The translations under genes and the position numbers were made by a program. The notes under the pieces were generated by a model, which worked only from the letters and a program-made list of their open reading frames with translations, was not told where the DNA came from and did not search any database. A stretch of DNA of 11,097 nt from Acidobacteriota bacterium (GTDB lineage: Bacteria; Acidobacteriota; Terriglobia; Terriglobales; Acidobacteriaceae). Shown here in pieces: positions 8,846 to 11,097 of the stretch. How positions within the stretch are numbered: position 1 is the first letter of the stretch; the number at the start of each line of letters is the position of its first letter. Where the stretch lies: the NCBI GenBank assembly GCA_021780415.1, contig JAJXYW010000153.1:1-11097 (forward strand), written 5' to 3'.

Positions 8846-10342
8846 ATGAATACGAGTTTGTTTGAGCTGTTCAAGATTGGAATTGGGCCGTCGAGTTCGC
8901 ACACGGTGGGACCGATGCGGGCGGCGCTGCGGTTTGTGCGGGAGATGAGCGCGCGAGGAGAGTTTGGTGCGGCGATTACGGTGGATCTGTATGGGTCGCT
9001 GGCGCTGACAGGGATTGGGCACGCGACGGATCGAGCGGTGATGATGGGGCTGCTGGAGGAGTCTCCTGACACAGTGGACCTCAATACGATAGGGGGGCGG
9101 ATTGAGCTGCTGAGGGCAACAGGGATGTTGAAGCTGCTGGGGGAACAGGCGGTGCGATTCGATCCGGCGATAGATTTACGGTTTCGACGCGATCAGATGT
9201 ATCCGGATGCGGGCGTGGCGACGCATCCGAATGGGATGCGGTTTACTTTGCTGGATGCGAGTGGGAAGGTTTTGTTGGAGCAGGTGTACTACTCGGTGGG
9301 CGGCGGATTTATTTTGTCGGCGGAAGAGTTTGCGTCTGCGGATGGTGGAGCGAAGAAGCGCGATGTGCCGTATGCGTTTTCGAGTGCGGATGAGTTGCTG
9401 TGCGTCGGCGAGAAGCATGGGATGACGATTGCCGAGATGGTGTTGGCAAATGAGGTCGCGTTGCTGGCGGACCCGACGATTGTGCGCAGGATCGACAGGA
9501 TTGTGTCGCCGCTGCGGCCGGGGAACAAGACGACGCAGAGAGAGGAGTCGCTGGTGGGGGAGGCTCGGGTGAAGGCAGCGATCTTTACGCTGTGGCAGGC
9601 GATGTCGGATTGTATTGAGCGCGGGATTGCGACCGAGGGAACGCTGCCGGGTGGGTTGAATGTGCGGCGGCGTGCTCCGGGGCTGGCGCGGCGATTGGCG
9701 GCGATGGAGGAGGCGGGAAAGATGAGAGATCCGCTTGCGCCGCTGGACAGCGTGACGCTGGTGGCGATGGCGGTGAATGAAGAGAATGCTGCGGGCGGGA
9801 GAGTGGTGACGGCTCCGACGAATGGTGCGGCGGGAGTGATTCCGGCGATCGCGTATTACTACGTCCATCATGCTGCAAGTGAGGTGAGTGACGAGGAGAG
9901 AGAAGCCGGACTGCTGCGGTATTTTTTGACGGCGGCGGCGATTGGGATTCTGTACAAAGAGAATGCGAGCATCTCAGGCGCGGAGGTGGGATGCCAGGGT
10001 GAGGTGGGGGTGGCGTGCTCGATGGCTGCGGGTGGTTTGGTTGCGGCGCTGGGCGGCGACAATGCGGCGGTGGAATCCGCAGCGGAGATTGCGATGGAAC
10101 ACAATCTGGGGATGACGTGTGATCCGATTGGCGGGTTGGTGCAGATTCCTTGCATCGAGAGGAATGGGATGGGCGCGGTGAAGGCCGTGAATGCGGCGCG
10201 GCTGGCGATGAATGACCAGGGCGTGCATAAGGTGTCGCTGGACCAGGTGATTGAGACGATGTACCGGACGGGGATGGATATGCAGTCGCGTTATAAGGAG
10301 ACGAGCCTGGCGGGGTTGGCGCTGAATATTATTGAGTGCTGA
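8846..10342 (+). CDS. sdaA: L-serine ammonia-lyase (L-serine dehydratase), iron-sulfur, single-chain type
   Basis: Deaminates L-serine to pyruvate and ammonia using an oxygen-sensitive [4Fe-4S] cluster. The 498-residue protein has the N-terminal beta domain (SLFELFKIGIGPSSSHTVGPM, 4-24; GHATDRAV, 58-65; SVGGGF, 150-155) joined to the catalytic alpha domain (PGGLNVRRRAPGL, 268-280; VVTAPTNGAAGVIPA, 320-334; ISGAEVGCQGEVG, 376-388; MTCDPIGGLVQIPCIERN, 423-440). Cys383, Cys425 and Cys436 are the expected cluster ligands and Cys498 is the last residue. As I recall the Legionella enzyme (343, 385, 396, 458), the spacings 42, 11 and 62 are identical, so a self-inhibiting C-terminal Cys tail is likely. 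The frame is open from a TTG at 8822; ATG 8846 fits the family start and has GAGG upstream. Its last 14 bases overlap the convergent methyltransferase gene. Confidence 0.96.
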   Translation: MNTSLFELFKIGIGPSSSHTVGPMRAALRFVREMSARGEFGAAITVDLYGSLALTGIGHATDRAVMMGLLEESPDTVDLNTIGGRIELLRATGMLKLLGEQAVRFDPAIDLRFRRDQMYPDAGVATHPNGMRFTLLDASGKVLLEQVYYSVGGGFILSAEEFASADGGAKKRDVPYAFSSADELLCVGEKHGMTIAEMVLANEVALLADPTIVRRIDRIVSPLRPGNKTTQREESLVGEARVKAAIFTLWQAMSDCIERGIATEGTLPGGLNVRRRAPGLARRLAAMEEAGKMRDPLAPLDSVTLVAMAVNEENAAGGRVVTAPTNGAAGVIPAIAYYYVHHAASEVSDEEREAGLLRYFLTAAAIGILYKENASISGAEVGCQGEVGVACSMAAGGLVAALGGDNAAVESAAEIAMEHNLGMTCDPIGGLVQIPCIERNGMGAVKAVNAARLAMNDQGVHKVSLDQVIETMYRTGMDMQSRYKETSLAGLALNIIEC

Positions 10343-11093
10343 GGCGACCGACGTCGATCCAGCAGGTGGTTGGGATGGTGATTGTGCCGTCGACGGCATA
10401 GGTTTGGAAGTGATCGCGCAAGTGCTGGCTGAAGGTGGAGAAGCGCGGGTCGTGTGGTTGAGGAACGACAGACAGAGACATTGTTTGACCGAGGAAGGCT
10501 TCCCATGTCAGCTTTTGTTCGAGCGGGATCTGTTCACTGTGGCGGTTGGCGAGGAAGATGCCGTCGAGGTTGTCGTGGACGCGATAGCCAGCGCGGACGT
10601 AGGTATAGTCGGTGCTTTCGCTGGTGAGCAGAGCTTCGAAGTCTCGGTACTGCGGGCTGTCGTCTTTGGCGCGGCCAAGAGAGACGAGGACGAGCCAGCC
10701 TGCGGGTTGGAGAATGCGGCGGAACTCAGAGAGTGCGCGCGGGACATCGAACCAGTGGAACGCGCGGCCGGCCGAGACGATGGCGATGGAGTGGTCGGGG
10801 AGACCTGTGGCTTCGGCGGTGCCGTTGCGGATTTCAAGCAGCGGCCATTGACTCAAGAGTTCTTCACAGGAAGTACGCATTTCTTTGTTGGGTTCGATTG
10901 CGATGACGGGGTTGCCGTTGGAGAGAAAGACTTCGGAGAGCATGCCGGTTCCTGCACCGATGTCCGCGATGTTCTCATGCGGTTGCAGGTTGCACCAGCG
11001 TTTGAGACGATCGAGAACGATTGTGGTGGGATAGCGGAGGCGGAAGCGATTGTAGGTTTCGACGCGTCCCGTAAATCGCTCGATGCTGTTCAT
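10329..11093 (-). CDS. Class I SAM-dependent methyltransferase, third and unrelated in detail
   Basis: A 254-residue methyltransferase of the Methyltransf_11/25 type. Motif I is IADIGAGTGML (42-52), the acidic ribose ligand is Glu67 in AIEPN, motif II-like NGTAEATGLPD spans 90-100, and AGRAFHWFD (108-116) and RRILQPAGWLVLV (125-137) follow in order. The AFHWFD signature marks a different branch from the tandem pair at the left of the window, which has SIHHL there and a different C-terminus. The long C-terminal half (about 140-254) has alternating aromatic and polar residues and presumably forms the substrate cap. The ATG at 11093 gives a typical family N-terminus (ERFTGRVETYNRFRLRYP); only four more bases of window remain upstream, so the ribosome binding site cannot be seen. 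The acceptor is unknown. The gene converges on sdaA with a 14-base coding overlap and no terminator between them. Confidence 0.87.
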   Translation of the reverse strand: MNSIERFTGRVETYNRFRLRYPTTIVLDRLKRWCNLQPHENIADIGAGTGMLSEVFLSNGNPVIAIEPNKEMRTSCEELLSQWPLLEIRNGTAEATGLPDHSIAIVSAGRAFHWFDVPRALSEFRRILQPAGWLVLVSLGRAKDDSPQYRDFEALLTSESTDYTYVRAGYRVHDNLDGIFLANRHSEQIPLEQKLTWEAFLGQTMSLSVVPQPHDPRFSTFSQHLRDHFQTYAVDGTITIPTTCWIDVGRLSTQ

Positions 11094-11097
11094 GACT

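Noticed and set aside
10329..11093. Third methyltransferase as a member of the tandem methyltransferase family
   Set aside because: Only the generic SAM-binding motifs are shared. The post-motif blocks (AFHWFD versus SIHHL) and the C-termini differ, so it is a separate branch.

Overview
The window is GC-rich, gene-dense bacterial chromosome. The style of the Rho, ComM and ChlI-type ATPase sequences and the codon use suggest an Acidobacteriota member (Terriglobia such as Granulicella, Edaphobacter or Terriglobus). That placement is an inference from memory of those families, not a measured result. I see no transposase, integrase, CRISPR array, tRNA, rRNA or toxin-antitoxin pair, so this looks like core chromosome.

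Layout from left to right. (1) Positions 1-3581 hold four minus-strand genes. In transcription order they are an orphan ChlI/MoxR-type AAA+ ATPase (3581-2004), two tandem paralogous SAM-dependent methyltransferases (1901-1224 and 1161-487), and the start of an exported protein that runs off the left edge (400-1). Gaps of 62-102 bases would allow co-transcription. (2) Divergent from the ATPase lies a plus-strand MscS-family channel gene (3736-4851). It ends at a strong hairpin (4873-4899) shared with rho. (3) On the minus strand, rho (6177-4927) lies downstream of rpoZ (6642-6421), with a hairpin at 6390-6411 between them. The rho leader is strikingly C-rich and G-poor. (4) The 484-base gap 6643-7126 has no convincing protein gene. 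It contains a consensus-like sigma-70 promoter (minus strand, 7049-7021) followed by about 195 nt that fold into a long closing stem with internal hairpins. This is a strong candidate structured RNA (6S-like, another ncRNA class, or a long rpoZ leader) and the most interesting item in the window. (5) comM (8719-7127, minus) and sdaA (8846-10342, plus) are divergent. sdaA overlaps tail to tail by 14 bases with a third methyltransferase gene (11093-10329, minus).

Most genes are housekeeping: transcription (omega, Rho), osmotic protection (MscS), serine catabolism (SdaA) and DNA uptake/recombination (ComM). The plus strand carries much more G than C over most of the window in genes of both orientations, so minus-strand genes favour C-ending codons and plus-strand genes G-ending codons. 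Positions of hairpins and promoters were read by eye; no folding, alignment or database search was run.
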